A model generated the notes under the pieces. That model saw only the letters and a list, made by a program, of their open reading frames with translations. It was not told the origin of the DNA and searched no databases. Shown one piece after another: positions 47,422-55,519 of a stretch of DNA of 64,000 nucleotides (its first letter is position 1; each line of letters starts with the position of its first letter). The translations under genes were made by a program, and so were the position numbers. The stretch lies in assembly GCA_947494715.1 (NCBI GenBank), contig CANLWG010000001.1, positions 434,001-498,000 of the forward strand, given 5' to 3'. This DNA is from an uncultured Flavobacteriaceae bacterium (GTDB lineage Bacteria; Bacteroidota; Bacteroidia; Flavobacteriales; Flavobacteriaceae).

Positions 47422-47898
47422 TCAGATGAATAGTAGTTGCGTACCTTCGGCATCGGCCCTGTTATAAAAATCCCCAATGGTAAGGATACCCTCAATCTCA
47501 TCTATAAGATCTTCTTCCTGTAAATGAAACATATCCACAGCCAATTTACAGGCCCAAAGCCTACATCCGGAATCCGATAGGATTTCCAGAAATTCACCAA
47601 CGGGAGGCATGTCCAGTTTTTCCATTTCCCGTTTCATCATTTTGGTGGCCAAGGCCTCCACGCCCGGTAAACCACCCAACATTGTTGGAATATGCATGGC
47701 CGGATTGCCCACTGTGGCCACATGTAAATGTTCCAGTTTTTTCTTTTGTATCGCTTCCAATCCGAAGAAAGTAAAGAATATCTCGGACTCAATGCCTTCC
47801 ATGCGGGCACCATTGGCCATGATAAAGGCCGCATATACATTTTCTATAGTGGCTTTGGAAAGGATGAACATCATTTTCCGTACTTTGGTGTTACTCAT
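47422..47898 (-). CDS. DsrE/DsrF/DrsH-like (DsrE2-type) sulfur-relay protein
   Basis: The 158-residue protein has the alpha/beta DsrE fold pattern: an early KMMFILSKATIENVYAAFIMANGA, a long middle loop with MLGGLPGVEALATKMM, and the cysteine region SGCRLWACKLAVDMF with Cys112 and Cys117, of which Cys117 aligns with the catalytic Cys of DsrE2-type proteins. The family carries persulfide sulfur between partners in the cytoplasm. It is the last gene of a three-gene cassette with a TusE/DsrC-like protein and a sulfide:quinone oxidoreductase-like enzyme, consistent with handling sulfane sulfur made by sulfide oxidation. Confidence 0.88.
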   Translation of the reverse strand: MSNTKVRKMMFILSKATIENVYAAFIMANGARMEGIESEIFFTFFGLEAIQKKKLEHLHVATVGNPAMHIPTMLGGLPGVEALATKMMKREMEKLDMPPVGEFLEILSDSGCRLWACKLAVDMFHLQEEDLIDEIEGILTIGDFYNRADAEGTQLLFI

Positions 47899-47928
47899 GA
47901 TTTTTGTTTTATAGATTCTACAAATGGT

Positions 47929-48237
47929 TTAGATGCAACTTTTGGGTTTGGGTATCCCGGCGATCATCGTAGCTTTTTTTAATGGACCTCCGGGAAACAG
48001 CTTGTAAAATTCCTTGATATTGATGACCCCGCTTTTTTTGATACCTCGTATGGACAAGGGTTCTTGCTTTTGGAATTTATCATGAATGTAATCTATGACC
48101 TCCCAATGCCTATCGGTCATGCTGATATTCTGTTCCTTGGCGATTTCCTCCCCGATTTCTTTGGTCCATTGTGAAAAATCGGTCAAATATCCTTCTTCAT
48201 TTACTGAAATAGTGCGTTGTGCGATTAGCTTTTCCAT
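47929..48237 (-). CDS. TusE/DsrC family sulfur carrier
   Basis: The 102-residue protein ends AGIPKPKSCI, placing the conserved C-terminal CysA at residue 101. The family core is visible as EEGYLTDFSQWTKEIGEEIA, TDRHWEVIDYIHD and GPLKKATMIAG. In DsrC proper a second cysteine (CysB) lies 11 residues before CysA; here that place is Thr90. Loss of CysB means it cannot form the intramolecular DsrC trisulfide and behaves like TusE, as a one-cysteine persulfide acceptor. It sits between the oxidoreductase and DsrE2-like genes with gaps of 20 and 30 bases. Confidence 0.9.
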   Translation of the reverse strand: MEKLIAQRTISVNEEGYLTDFSQWTKEIGEEIAKEQNISMTDRHWEVIDYIHDKFQKQEPLSIRGIKKSGVINIKEFYKLFPGGPLKKATMIAGIPKPKSCI

Positions 48238-48257
48238 CTTACATTAATTTTAGTTTA

Positions 48258-49505
48258 TTAAGATTCCATTTCTTCAAAATGTTTGCCTTTTGTACTCATG
48301 TTCGCTGATACGAACGGAATATGAGTGCCTTTTAACAGCATGTTCCAATACACCCATTTAAAGGCCATTTTGCCCATGTGGTTGGCCCTACTTTCCTTCA
48401 ACAGTTGTAACGGGCCAACACCGGGAAACGGAAAGGTTCCCTCGACCGGTTCGTGGGTATAGTTGAAATCGATCAATAAGGCCTTGCCATTACCGGTCTC
48501 GATAAAACAATTGGCATGTCCGTCAAATTCTTCTTTCAAAGGTTCTCCCTTGATGTAATGAAGTATATTTTCGGTCAAGATTTCCGCTTCAAAATGTGCT
48601 ACCGATCCTGCCTTGGAAGTCGGTAGATTGGTGGCATCACCTATGGCAAATATGTTTTCATGATCCAAGGTCTGTAGCGTTGCCTTGTGCGTTGGAATAT
48701 GGTTTAATTCATCTCCCATTCCTGAGCGCTCCAAAAGCGCATCTCCCATATTTGTAGGTACTGTAACTAACAGGTCATAGGCTACTTCGGTATCGGCATA
48801 ATCGATTATCTTTTTGTTTTCGTAATCAACACGTTCTATATTGAAATCGGTAACCTCTTTAATATTCTTTTCCTCCAACAAGTAATGCAAGGCCTTGGTC
48901 GCTCTAGGTTTGGTAAATGCACCACTTAAGGGAGTAACGAAGGTAATGTCCACCTTGTCCCGCATGCCTTTGTTCTTAAAATAGGAGTCGGCCAAGAACA
49001 CAAATTCCAAAGGGGCAATGGGACATTTGATCGGCATTTCGGTAATATGCACCACCAGTTTGCCACCTTTCCATTCCCGTAGCTTATTGCGTAGGGCCTT
49101 GGCTCCTTCATAGGTGTAAAAATCGAAGATATCCTTGTACCACCCAGGGCCGTCCATCCCTTCTATTTCATCAGGGGCTATGTTTGTTCCCGTTGCGACG
49201 ATCAATATATCGTAGGGTAGTTCCTCCCCACCTTCAAGCTTTACCAAATTTTCTTTAGGTAGGATGAGCTCAATTTTTTTCTGGATATAATTCGCCTCTT
49301 TTGGAATAAACTTTCTACCGTCCTTTTTTACCTGTTTTGTGGTATAGATATCAAAAGGAAGAAACAGAAATCCTGGTTGATAGTAATGTGTCTTATACTG
49401 ATCTACTATGGTAATTTTCCATTCTTTTTTGGGAAGCTTTCCAATGAGATGATTTACCATCATGGTACCTGATGTTCCCGCGCCTAATATGACCAAATGT
49501 TTCAT
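48258..49505 (-). CDS. FAD-dependent oxidoreductase, sulfide:quinone oxidoreductase-like
   Basis: This 415-residue flavoprotein has an N-terminal dinucleotide motif (GAGTSG, residues 8-13), the second FAD signature near AIGDATNLPTSKAGSVA (about 288-302) and a family-typical proline-rich C-terminal part with membrane-leaning segments. Cys161 (IKCPIAPLE) and Cys333 (NCFIETG) match the two essential cysteines of sulfide:quinone oxidoreductases; the third, less conserved one near 128 is absent. It would oxidise sulfide at the inner membrane and pass electrons to quinone. It is the first gene of the cassette with TusE- and DsrE2-like proteins; a Crp/Fnr-type palindrome lies 98 bases upstream. Confidence 0.87.
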   Translation of the reverse strand: MKHLVILGAGTSGTMMVNHLIGKLPKKEWKITIVDQYKTHYYQPGFLFLPFDIYTTKQVKKDGRKFIPKEANYIQKKIELILPKENLVKLEGGEELPYDILIVATGTNIAPDEIEGMDGPGWYKDIFDFYTYEGAKALRNKLREWKGGKLVVHITEMPIKCPIAPLEFVFLADSYFKNKGMRDKVDITFVTPLSGAFTKPRATKALHYLLEEKNIKEVTDFNIERVDYENKKIIDYADTEVAYDLLVTVPTNMGDALLERSGMGDELNHIPTHKATLQTLDHENIFAIGDATNLPTSKAGSVAHFEAEILTENILHYIKGEPLKEEFDGHANCFIETGNGKALLIDFNYTHEPVEGTFPFPGVGPLQLLKESRANHMGKMAFKWVYWNMLLKGTHIPFVSANMSTKGKHFEEMES

Positions 49506-49602
49506 GCTTTCTAACCTTTATCCTTTTATATTTTATACACATAAAGTTATTGGGATATGGGATCAAAAGACATGACAAATATCAGGTCAAGGGTTAAAAC
49601 TT

Positions 49603-49618
49603 GGTAACAATTGTTACA
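49603..49618. promoter_or_regulatory. Crp/Fnr-type palindrome upstream of the sulfide oxidation cassette
   Basis: GGTAACAATTGTTACA contains the perfect 14-base palindrome GTAACAATTGTTAC. Its form, TGTAACnnnnGTTACA, is that of Crp/Fnr family operators and equals the site upstream of ppdK at 52688-52703 in all but one outer base. It is 98 bases before the start of the oxidoreductase gene. The rest of the 350-base gap 49506-49855 contains a partial copy (GGTAACAATTCG near 49770) but no gene. Confidence 0.6.
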
Positions 49619-49855
49619 TAAAATCCAATATAATCAATTGATTTATAATGATTTGTATTTGAGAAAATCGCCGTAAATAAGGTGATTCCTGGGACTCAAG
49701 GAGGGAATCAGATGGGGCTAGATGTACATAAAAATAGTATTGCGAACCGTCACCTTGAACCTGGTCTAGGTAACAATTCGCAATTACTATCGCTTCAAAT
49801 TTTTTGAAACTACTCCTTTATTTAATATTAGCAGGATGGAGTTCCTTGTTCAAAA

Positions 49856-52585
49856 TCAATTACCAGCCTTTATGGCTGCTTGGGCAGCGGCTACCCTTGC
49901 AATAGGAACTCTGAATGGTGAACAACTCACATAGTTCATTCCTATTGTATAACAGAATTCCACGGAACTGGGCTCTCCACCATGTTCACCACAAATACCT
50001 ACTTTTAAATCGGGTTTGGTGCTTCTACCTCGTTCCGTTCCCATTTTCACCAGTTGTCCTACACCTTTTTGATCCAAAACCTCGAACGGATCTGCTGTTA
50101 AAATTCCTTTTTCCAGATAGATGGGCAGAAATTTACCGGCATCATCTCGGGAATATCCAAAGGCCATTTGGGTAAGATCGTTTGTCCCAAAGGAAAAGAA
50201 ATCGGCCCGTTCGGCAATGGAATCCGCCATCAAGGCGGCCCTAGGAACCTCTATCATAGTTCCCACAAAGTAATCAATGGTGTCATTATATTCTTCGAAT
50301 ACCTTGCTAGCGGTTTCCCGGATTACCTTTTCCTGCTCCATAAATTCACTTAATGTACCGACCAAGGGTACCATAATCTCGGGTTTGGAGACAATACCTT
50401 TCTCCTTTAGGTTTAGGGCTGCTTCAATAATGGCCCTGGTCTGCATCTCGGTTATTTCTGGATATGTATTTCCCAATCTACATCCTCTATGGCCCAGCAT
50501 AGGATTGAATTCCTGTAGTTCCGCCACTTTGTTTTTAACGGCCGATAATGAAATATGCATATCCTCGGCCAACTCCTTTTGTGTAGCCAGTTGGTGGGGT
50601 ACAAATTCATGCAATGGGGGATCAAGAAGACGAATAGTGACCGGATGTCCATCCATGGCCTCAAAGATGCCCTCAAAGTCCTTACGTTGCATGGGCAACA
50701 AGTCTTCCAAGGCGTGTTTTCTTCCTTTTATGGTATCTGCCAAAATCATTTCGCGCATGGTCTTGATACGGTCTACTTCAAAGAACATATGTTCGGTACG
50801 GGCCAGTCCTATACCCTGTGCACCAAAATTACGGGCAACTTTGGCATCCTTTGGGGAATCGGCATTGGTGCGTACATCTATAGTCCCATATTTATCGGCC
50901 AATTTCATAATTTCGCCAAATTCCCCACTTAACTCAGGCTCGCTAGTGGCTACTTTACCTTCAATGATATTCCCGGTAGAACCGTTCAAGGAAATCCAGT
51001 CCCCTTCGTGATATACTTTTCCATCTACAGTCATGGTCCGTCTTTTGTAACTGATCTTTAAGGCACCAGCTCCGGAGATACAACATTTCCCCATTCCCCT
51101 AGCGACCACAGCGGCATGGGAAGTCATCCCGCCCCTAGCGGTCAAGATGCCCCTGGCAATGTTCATTCCCTCCAAATCTTCCGGAGAAGTTTCTATCCGA
51201 GTTAAGATGCTATGACGGAACTTATGCGCTTCATCTGCAAAAAACACGATTTGTCCTGTTGCGGCCCCTGGAGAAGCAGGCAGTCCCTGGGCTATGACAT
51301 GTGCGCGTTTTAGAGCTTTTGGGTCAAAGACCGGATGTAACAGCTCGTCCAATTTAGTGGGCTCTATGCTTAGCAGTGCCTCTTTTTCGTTAATCAGTCC
51401 TTCCTTGAGTAAATCCATCGCAATTTTTACCATAGCCGCTCCGGTACGTTTTCCATTACGGGTTTGTAGTATCCAGAGTTTTCCTTCCTGAATGGTAAAC
51501 TCCATGTCCTGCATATCCCGATAATGCTTTTCCAATGTCTCCTGATACTCATGAAGTTCCATGTATATTGTTGGCATCAATTCTTCCAATGAGGGATAGG
51601 TTACCAAACGTTCATTTTCATTGATCTTGGCCAGTTCGGCCCATCGTTTAGACCCAAGCGTGGTGATTTGTCGCGGGGTGCGTACCCCGGCAACCACATC
51701 CTCGCCCTGCGCGTTGATAAGATATTCCCCGTTAAATACGTTTTCACCTGTTCCGGCATCACGGGTGAAGCATACACCGGTACCTGAGCTGTCACCCATA
51801 TTACCATAGACCATGGCCTGTACGTTTACAGCAGTTCCCCAATCCGCAGGGTAACCATGCATTTTACGGTAGTATAAGGCGCGGTCTCCGTTCCAACTAT
51901 TGAATACAGCGATAATGGCACCCCATAATTGTTGCCATGGATCCGTTGGAAAATCATGACCGGTACGTTTTTTTACAATATCCTTAAAGTCATAGACTAA
52001 ATCCTTTAGGTCTTGAACCGTAAATTGGGTATCCAACTCAATTTCACGTTTTTCCTTCAAGTGTTCCATAATTTCCTCAAAAGGATCAATATCGTCCTTG
52101 GATTCCGGTTTCATCCCCAGGACTACACCTCCATACATTTGGATAAACCTACGGTAGGAATCCCAGGCAAATCGATCATTCTTGGTCTTAGCGGCAAGGC
52201 CCTTTACTACGTCATCATTAAGACCTAGGTTTAAAACGGTATCCATCATTCCGGGCATGGAAACACGCGCACCTGATCGTACGGAAATCAAAAGGGGATT
52301 TTTGGTATCGCCAAATTCGGTACCCATAATTTTTTCGATATTGGCAATGGCCTGTTCCACATCTTTCCTGATCAGTTTCAATGTAGCTTCCTCTCCCAGT
52401 TCATTATATTCTGTACAAACTTCCGTGGTTATGGTAAACCCTGGTGGAACAGGAATACCGATAGCACTCATCTCGGCCAAGTTCGCTCCCTTACCACCAA
52501 GAAGGTTCTTCATTTTACTGTTTCCGTCGGCGGATTTGCTGCCAAACCGAAATACCCTCTTTATAACTTCTTCCATAATTTCCAT
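49856..52585 (-). CDS. ppdK: Pyruvate, phosphate dikinase
   Basis: The 909-residue enzyme interconverts pyruvate, ATP and phosphate with phosphoenolpyruvate, AMP and pyrophosphate. The N-terminal ATP-grasp domain shows GGKGANLAEM, VSVRSGARVSMPGMMDT and LNLGLND. The central swivelling domain carries the catalytic histidine motif GGMTSHAAVVARGMGKCC, and the C-terminal TIM barrel has MLGHRGCRLG, FSFGTNDLTQM and the active-site Cys motif KVGICGEHGG. Length is normal for the family (about 880-910). Start may be the ATG at 52585 or the one three codons later. It is transcribed alone, divergent from the ebo operon; a Crp/Fnr-type site lies between them. Confidence 0.97.
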   Translation of the reverse strand: MEIMEEVIKRVFRFGSKSADGNSKMKNLLGGKGANLAEMSAIGIPVPPGFTITTEVCTEYNELGEEATLKLIRKDVEQAIANIEKIMGTEFGDTKNPLLISVRSGARVSMPGMMDTVLNLGLNDDVVKGLAAKTKNDRFAWDSYRRFIQMYGGVVLGMKPESKDDIDPFEEIMEHLKEKREIELDTQFTVQDLKDLVYDFKDIVKKRTGHDFPTDPWQQLWGAIIAVFNSWNGDRALYYRKMHGYPADWGTAVNVQAMVYGNMGDSSGTGVCFTRDAGTGENVFNGEYLINAQGEDVVAGVRTPRQITTLGSKRWAELAKINENERLVTYPSLEELMPTIYMELHEYQETLEKHYRDMQDMEFTIQEGKLWILQTRNGKRTGAAMVKIAMDLLKEGLINEKEALLSIEPTKLDELLHPVFDPKALKRAHVIAQGLPASPGAATGQIVFFADEAHKFRHSILTRIETSPEDLEGMNIARGILTARGGMTSHAAVVARGMGKCCISGAGALKISYKRRTMTVDGKVYHEGDWISLNGSTGNIIEGKVATSEPELSGEFGEIMKLADKYGTIDVRTNADSPKDAKVARNFGAQGIGLARTEHMFFEVDRIKTMREMILADTIKGRKHALEDLLPMQRKDFEGIFEAMDGHPVTIRLLDPPLHEFVPHQLATQKELAEDMHISLSAVKNKVAELQEFNPMLGHRGCRLGNTYPEITEMQTRAIIEAALNLKEKGIVSKPEIMVPLVGTLSEFMEQEKVIRETASKVFEEYNDTIDYFVGTMIEVPRAALMADSIAERADFFSFGTNDLTQMAFGYSRDDAGKFLPIYLEKGILTADPFEVLDQKGVGQLVKMGTERGRSTKPDLKVGICGEHGGEPSSVEFCYTIGMNYVSCSPFRVPIARVAAAQAAIKAGN

Positions 52586-52625
52586 ACTATTGTTTTTTAG
52601 GTGTTTGCCTGAATTTTGGATTATT

Positions 52626-52633
52626 CAAAAGTA
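52626..52633 (-). promoter_or_regulatory. Candidate -7 promoter element of ppdK
   Basis: On the minus strand the octamer reads TACTTTTG, an exact match to the Bacteroidota -7 consensus TAnnTTTG, 41 bases upstream of the ppdK start. The matching -33 TTTG at 19-21 bases further is not convincing, which would suit an activator-dependent promoter using the nearby Crp/Fnr-type palindrome. Confidence 0.4.
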
Positions 52634-52687
52634 TAGACTTCACAGTCGCGTTTTCATGACATTTATCACCTTATTGGCTGAAAATCC

Positions 52688-52703
52688 TGTAACAAAGGTT
52701 ACA
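52688..52703. promoter_or_regulatory. Crp/Fnr-type palindrome between ppdK and eboA
   Basis: TGTAACAAAGGTTACA is a perfect palindrome of the form TGTAACnnnnGTTACA. It lies 103 bases upstream of ppdK on the minus strand and 151 bases upstream of eboA on the plus strand. The same motif stands at nearly the same distance (98 bases) from the sulfide oxidoreductase start, so ppdK and that cassette may share a regulator. Whether eboA is also controlled is open. Confidence 0.6.
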
Positions 52704-52739
52704 AAAACATGGATTGTAGTGAATACCGACATCAGCTAC

Positions 52740-52770
52740 TTTTATTATATGAGAATTAGCTTTATTTTTG
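52740..52770 (+). promoter_or_regulatory. Candidate promoter of the ebo operon
   Basis: TATTTTTG at 52763-52770 matches the -7 consensus TAnnTTTG exactly, and TTTT at 52740-52743 stands 19 bases upstream in place of the -33 TTTG. Transcription would start near 52777, leaving a leader of about 75 bases before the eboA ATG. The Crp/Fnr-type palindrome would be centred about 80 bases upstream of that start. Confidence 0.45.
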
Positions 52771-52853
52771 ATGATGTTTGGGCAAAATGGTTTGCTTGGT
52801 AGAAGTGGTAGCAATCTCAAGAACTACCGATTACCTTTAAAATAGGTGGTTTT

Positions 52854-53708
52854 ATGCAGTTAAATGATGTAGGCGAACAGCTGTCAAGGATTATTGAAAA
52901 CACCGTTGACCGGGAAGCCCGTAATTGGTTGGAGGAAAAAATCCGAAAAATTATCCATGAAGGCAATGCCCGGGATATGTATTTGACTTATAGTCTTATC
53001 CCATCCAAGGTTGGCCTTCAGAATACCCTAAGTATCGATTCCGGTAATGATTTGGAGGATTACTTACTGATTCAAAAAGCGAATATCCAACAAGTTTCAA
53101 GAATTTATTTGTTGATCAGTGTATTGAACGCGGATATGGAATTTTTTACCCCTAAGGTTGCCAACATTATTCAAGTTGCGGATACTGGGGAACTAGAAAC
53201 TTTTCTGAAATTTTTGATATTGCTGCCTAATCCGGAAGCCTATAAGAACCAGGCAGTAGATGCGTTACGCACCAATGTATCCACGGTTTTTAACGCTATA
53301 GCCTTGAATAATCCGTATCCCGCATTGTTCTTTGATGAACAACAATGGAATCAGATGTATCTCAAAACCGCTTTTATGCAGGGGGATTTGAATGCCATTC
53401 TTGATATTGACAAAAGGGCGAACAAAGAACTGGCCCGGATTATTTCGGATTATGCCCATGAGCGTTGGGCGGCGTCCAGGGATATCGACCCCTATTTTTG
53501 GCGTCCGGTTTCCGGATTTCTAAGCACTACCCTTTTAGCCGATATGAAACGGTTGTTGGATAGCGCCGATCCCATAGAAAATAGGGCCGGAGCCTTGTGT
53601 TGTTATTATTCGGATACCCCTGAAGCCAAAAAAATGCTGGAAGGCTATCCTAATTTGTTGGATCAGGTTACAAATAAAATATTGAGTTGGAAAACCCTAA
53701 AAGATTGA
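52854..53708 (+). CDS. eboA: EboA domain-containing protein
   Basis: The 284-residue, mostly helical protein has no signal peptide and no catalytic motif I can point to. Its size, the ARNWLEEKIRKI start region and position as first gene before a TatD-like, UbiA-like, dehydroquinate-synthase-like, TIM-barrel and phosphodiesterase gene identify it as EboA. The cluster is shared by Bacteroidota, cyanobacteria and eustigmatophyte plastids. EboA has no known biochemical activity; in cyanobacteria the ebo proteins are needed for delivery of a scytonemin precursor to the periplasm. It is separated from eboB by two bases. Confidence 0.88.
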   Translation: MQLNDVGEQLSRIIENTVDREARNWLEEKIRKIIHEGNARDMYLTYSLIPSKVGLQNTLSIDSGNDLEDYLLIQKANIQQVSRIYLLISVLNADMEFFTPKVANIIQVADTGELETFLKFLILLPNPEAYKNQAVDALRTNVSTVFNAIALNNPYPALFFDEQQWNQMYLKTAFMQGDLNAILDIDKRANKELARIISDYAHERWAASRDIDPYFWRPVSGFLSTTLLADMKRLLDSADPIENRAGALCCYYSDTPEAKKMLEGYPNLLDQVTNKILSWKTLKD

Positions 53709-53710
53709 AT

Positions 53711-54619
53711 ATGGAAGAAAAAATGATGTTTGTAGACCCACATGTTCATATGACATCAAGAACCACGGATGATTATGAGGCGATGGCGGAGGCAGGGGTC
53801 GTGGCCGTTATAGAACCTTCTTTCTGGTTGGGACAGGCACGCACCAAAGTGGGTTCATTTCAAGACTATTACAGCAGCCTTGTAGGTTGGGAACCTTTTA
53901 GGGCCAGACAATTTGGTATACAACACTATTGTACCATCGGTCTAAATTCCAAAGAAGCGAATAATGAAGCCTTGGCGGAAGAAGTAATTGAATTATTACC
54001 CTTGTATGTGCATAAGGAAAATGTGGTGGCGATTGGAGAAATAGGATACGATGATCAAACTCCTGCCGAGGACAAGTACTTTCGGGTTCAGTTGGAAATG
54101 GCCAAAGAACTCGGTATGGTGGTACAGGTACATACGCCACACCGCGATAAAAAGTCGGGTACAATTAGAAGTATGGAAGTATGTTTGGAACATGGCCTAG
54201 ATCCGGCTATGGTCGTCATTGATCATAATAATGAAGAAACCGTGCAGGAAGTACTTGATAGGGGCTTTATTGCCGCCTTTACTATCTATCCCAAGACAAA
54301 AATGGGCAACGAACGGATGGTAGAAGTTGTCAAAAAATATGGTAGCACGGACATCATAGTCAATAGTTCCGCAGATTGGGGCGTTAGTGACCCATTGGCG
54401 GTACCAAAGACGGCCAACCTAATGTTGAACAGAGGGGTTGCCAAGGAAGATGTGGTAAAGACGTGTTACCAAAATGCCCTGGATGCCTTTGGAAAAAATG
54501 GCAAGATGAAAGAATCCGATTGGCTGAACCCGAAGGGCATTAACCAGACCGAATTATATAATGACAATAGCGTATTGCGCGGACAAGTCCCTAAGGTGAA
54601 TTCGGATAAAATTGTATAG
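53711..54619 (+). CDS. eboB: EboB, TatD-family metal-dependent hydrolase
   Basis: The product is 302 residues from the ATG at 53711; an upstream in-frame ATG lies within eboA and is rejected. The amidohydrolase metal ligands of the TatD family are present: DPHVH (His11, His13), GEIGYDD (Glu110), QVHTPH (His141), VIDHNNE (His172) and SADWG (Asp222). This implies a two-metal TIM-barrel hydrolase in the cytoplasm. The substrate is unknown. It is the second gene of the ebo operon, with stop and next start directly joined (TAGATG). Confidence 0.9.
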   Translation: MEEKMMFVDPHVHMTSRTTDDYEAMAEAGVVAVIEPSFWLGQARTKVGSFQDYYSSLVGWEPFRARQFGIQHYCTIGLNSKEANNEALAEEVIELLPLYVHKENVVAIGEIGYDDQTPAEDKYFRVQLEMAKELGMVVQVHTPHRDKKSGTIRSMEVCLEHGLDPAMVVIDHNNEETVQEVLDRGFIAAFTIYPKTKMGNERMVEVVKKYGSTDIIVNSSADWGVSDPLAVPKTANLMLNRGVAKEDVVKTCYQNALDAFGKNGKMKESDWLNPKGINQTELYNDNSVLRGQVPKVNSDKIV

Positions 54620-55510
54620 ATGCCCACTGTACTAAAAGGATACCTGCGGTTGGCCCGCCCGGCCAATTTGCCTACGGCAGCCGCTGATATTTTGGCCGGT
54701 ATCGCAATTGCGGGGGTTCTCTCCAATGATTTCATCGGTTTCGGGATAGTTTACAAAACAATCTTTTTGGTTTTTGCATCGGTCTTTTTATACGCTGGTG
54801 GGGTTGTTCTTAATGATGTATTCGATTTGGATCTGGATAAAGTAGAGCGGCCGGAAAGACCAATTCCAAGTGGATTGATCCCTTTGAAATCCGCTGCACT
54901 TTATGGAGCTATTTTATTGATATTGGGCATAGTGTCAGCTTTTTTTTCTGGGTTGGTCAGCGGTATTATTTCCGTTGTTTTGGCTTTTTTCATTGTCCTT
55001 TATGACGCATTTTCGAAAAAGGATGGTTTTCTGGGCCCATTGAATATGGGATTGTGCAGGGGATTGAACCTGATTTTGGGCATGTCGATTTTGGGAGGAT
55101 TTGTCCAATGGTGGTACGCGGCAATTCCTTTGGTATATATCTTTGCCATCACGGTAATAAGTAGGGGCGAGGTGCACGGAAATAATAAGAACCATATCAT
55201 TTGGGCGGGTGTATTATACATTCTGGTTATTTTAGCCGTTGTTACTATTGTTATGTTCAAAACCGATAATATACTGCAGGTGGTTCCTTTTTTAGCGCTC
55301 TTTGCCTTTTTGGTCTTCAGACCTTTGATCCGTGCCTATCACTTGAATTCACCTCAAAACATAAAAAAAGCGGTGATAGCCGGCGTACTTTCACTAATTG
55401 TCCTGGACGCTTCCTTGGCCGTGGGTTTTTCCGTTTGGTGGTACGGCCTTTTGTTGTTACTATTGTTGCCTTTATCCATACTTTTGTCCAAGCTTTTTGC
55501 CGTTACCTAA
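54620..55510 (+). CDS. eboC: EboC, UbiA-like prenyltransferase family membrane protein
   Basis: The 296-residue protein has eight or nine predicted membrane spans. The family's first aspartate-rich motif reads NDVFDLDLDKVERPERPIPSG (Asp at about 73-80), and the second region appears as YDAFSKKDGFLGPLNMGLCRG, where the second motif is less acidic than in true UbiA enzymes. Members move a prenyl chain to an acceptor in the membrane; the ebo product's acceptor is not known. It is directly coupled to eboB (start adjacent to stop), and eboD follows after nine bases. Confidence 0.92.
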   Translation: MPTVLKGYLRLARPANLPTAAADILAGIAIAGVLSNDFIGFGIVYKTIFLVFASVFLYAGGVVLNDVFDLDLDKVERPERPIPSGLIPLKSAALYGAILLILGIVSAFFSGLVSGIISVVLAFFIVLYDAFSKKDGFLGPLNMGLCRGLNLILGMSILGGFVQWWYAAIPLVYIFAITVISRGEVHGNNKNHIIWAGVLYILVILAVVTIVMFKTDNILQVVPFLALFAFLVFRPLIRAYHLNSPQNIKKAVIAGVLSLIVLDASLAVGFSVWWYGLLLLLLLPLSILLSKLFAVT

Positions 55511-55519
55511 ACCAGACCG

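Noticed and set aside
52182-52802. 206-codon plus-strand frame overlapping the ppdK start
   Set aside because: It is antisense to the conserved N-terminal part of pyruvate phosphate dikinase, and its tail is AT-rich promoter sequence.
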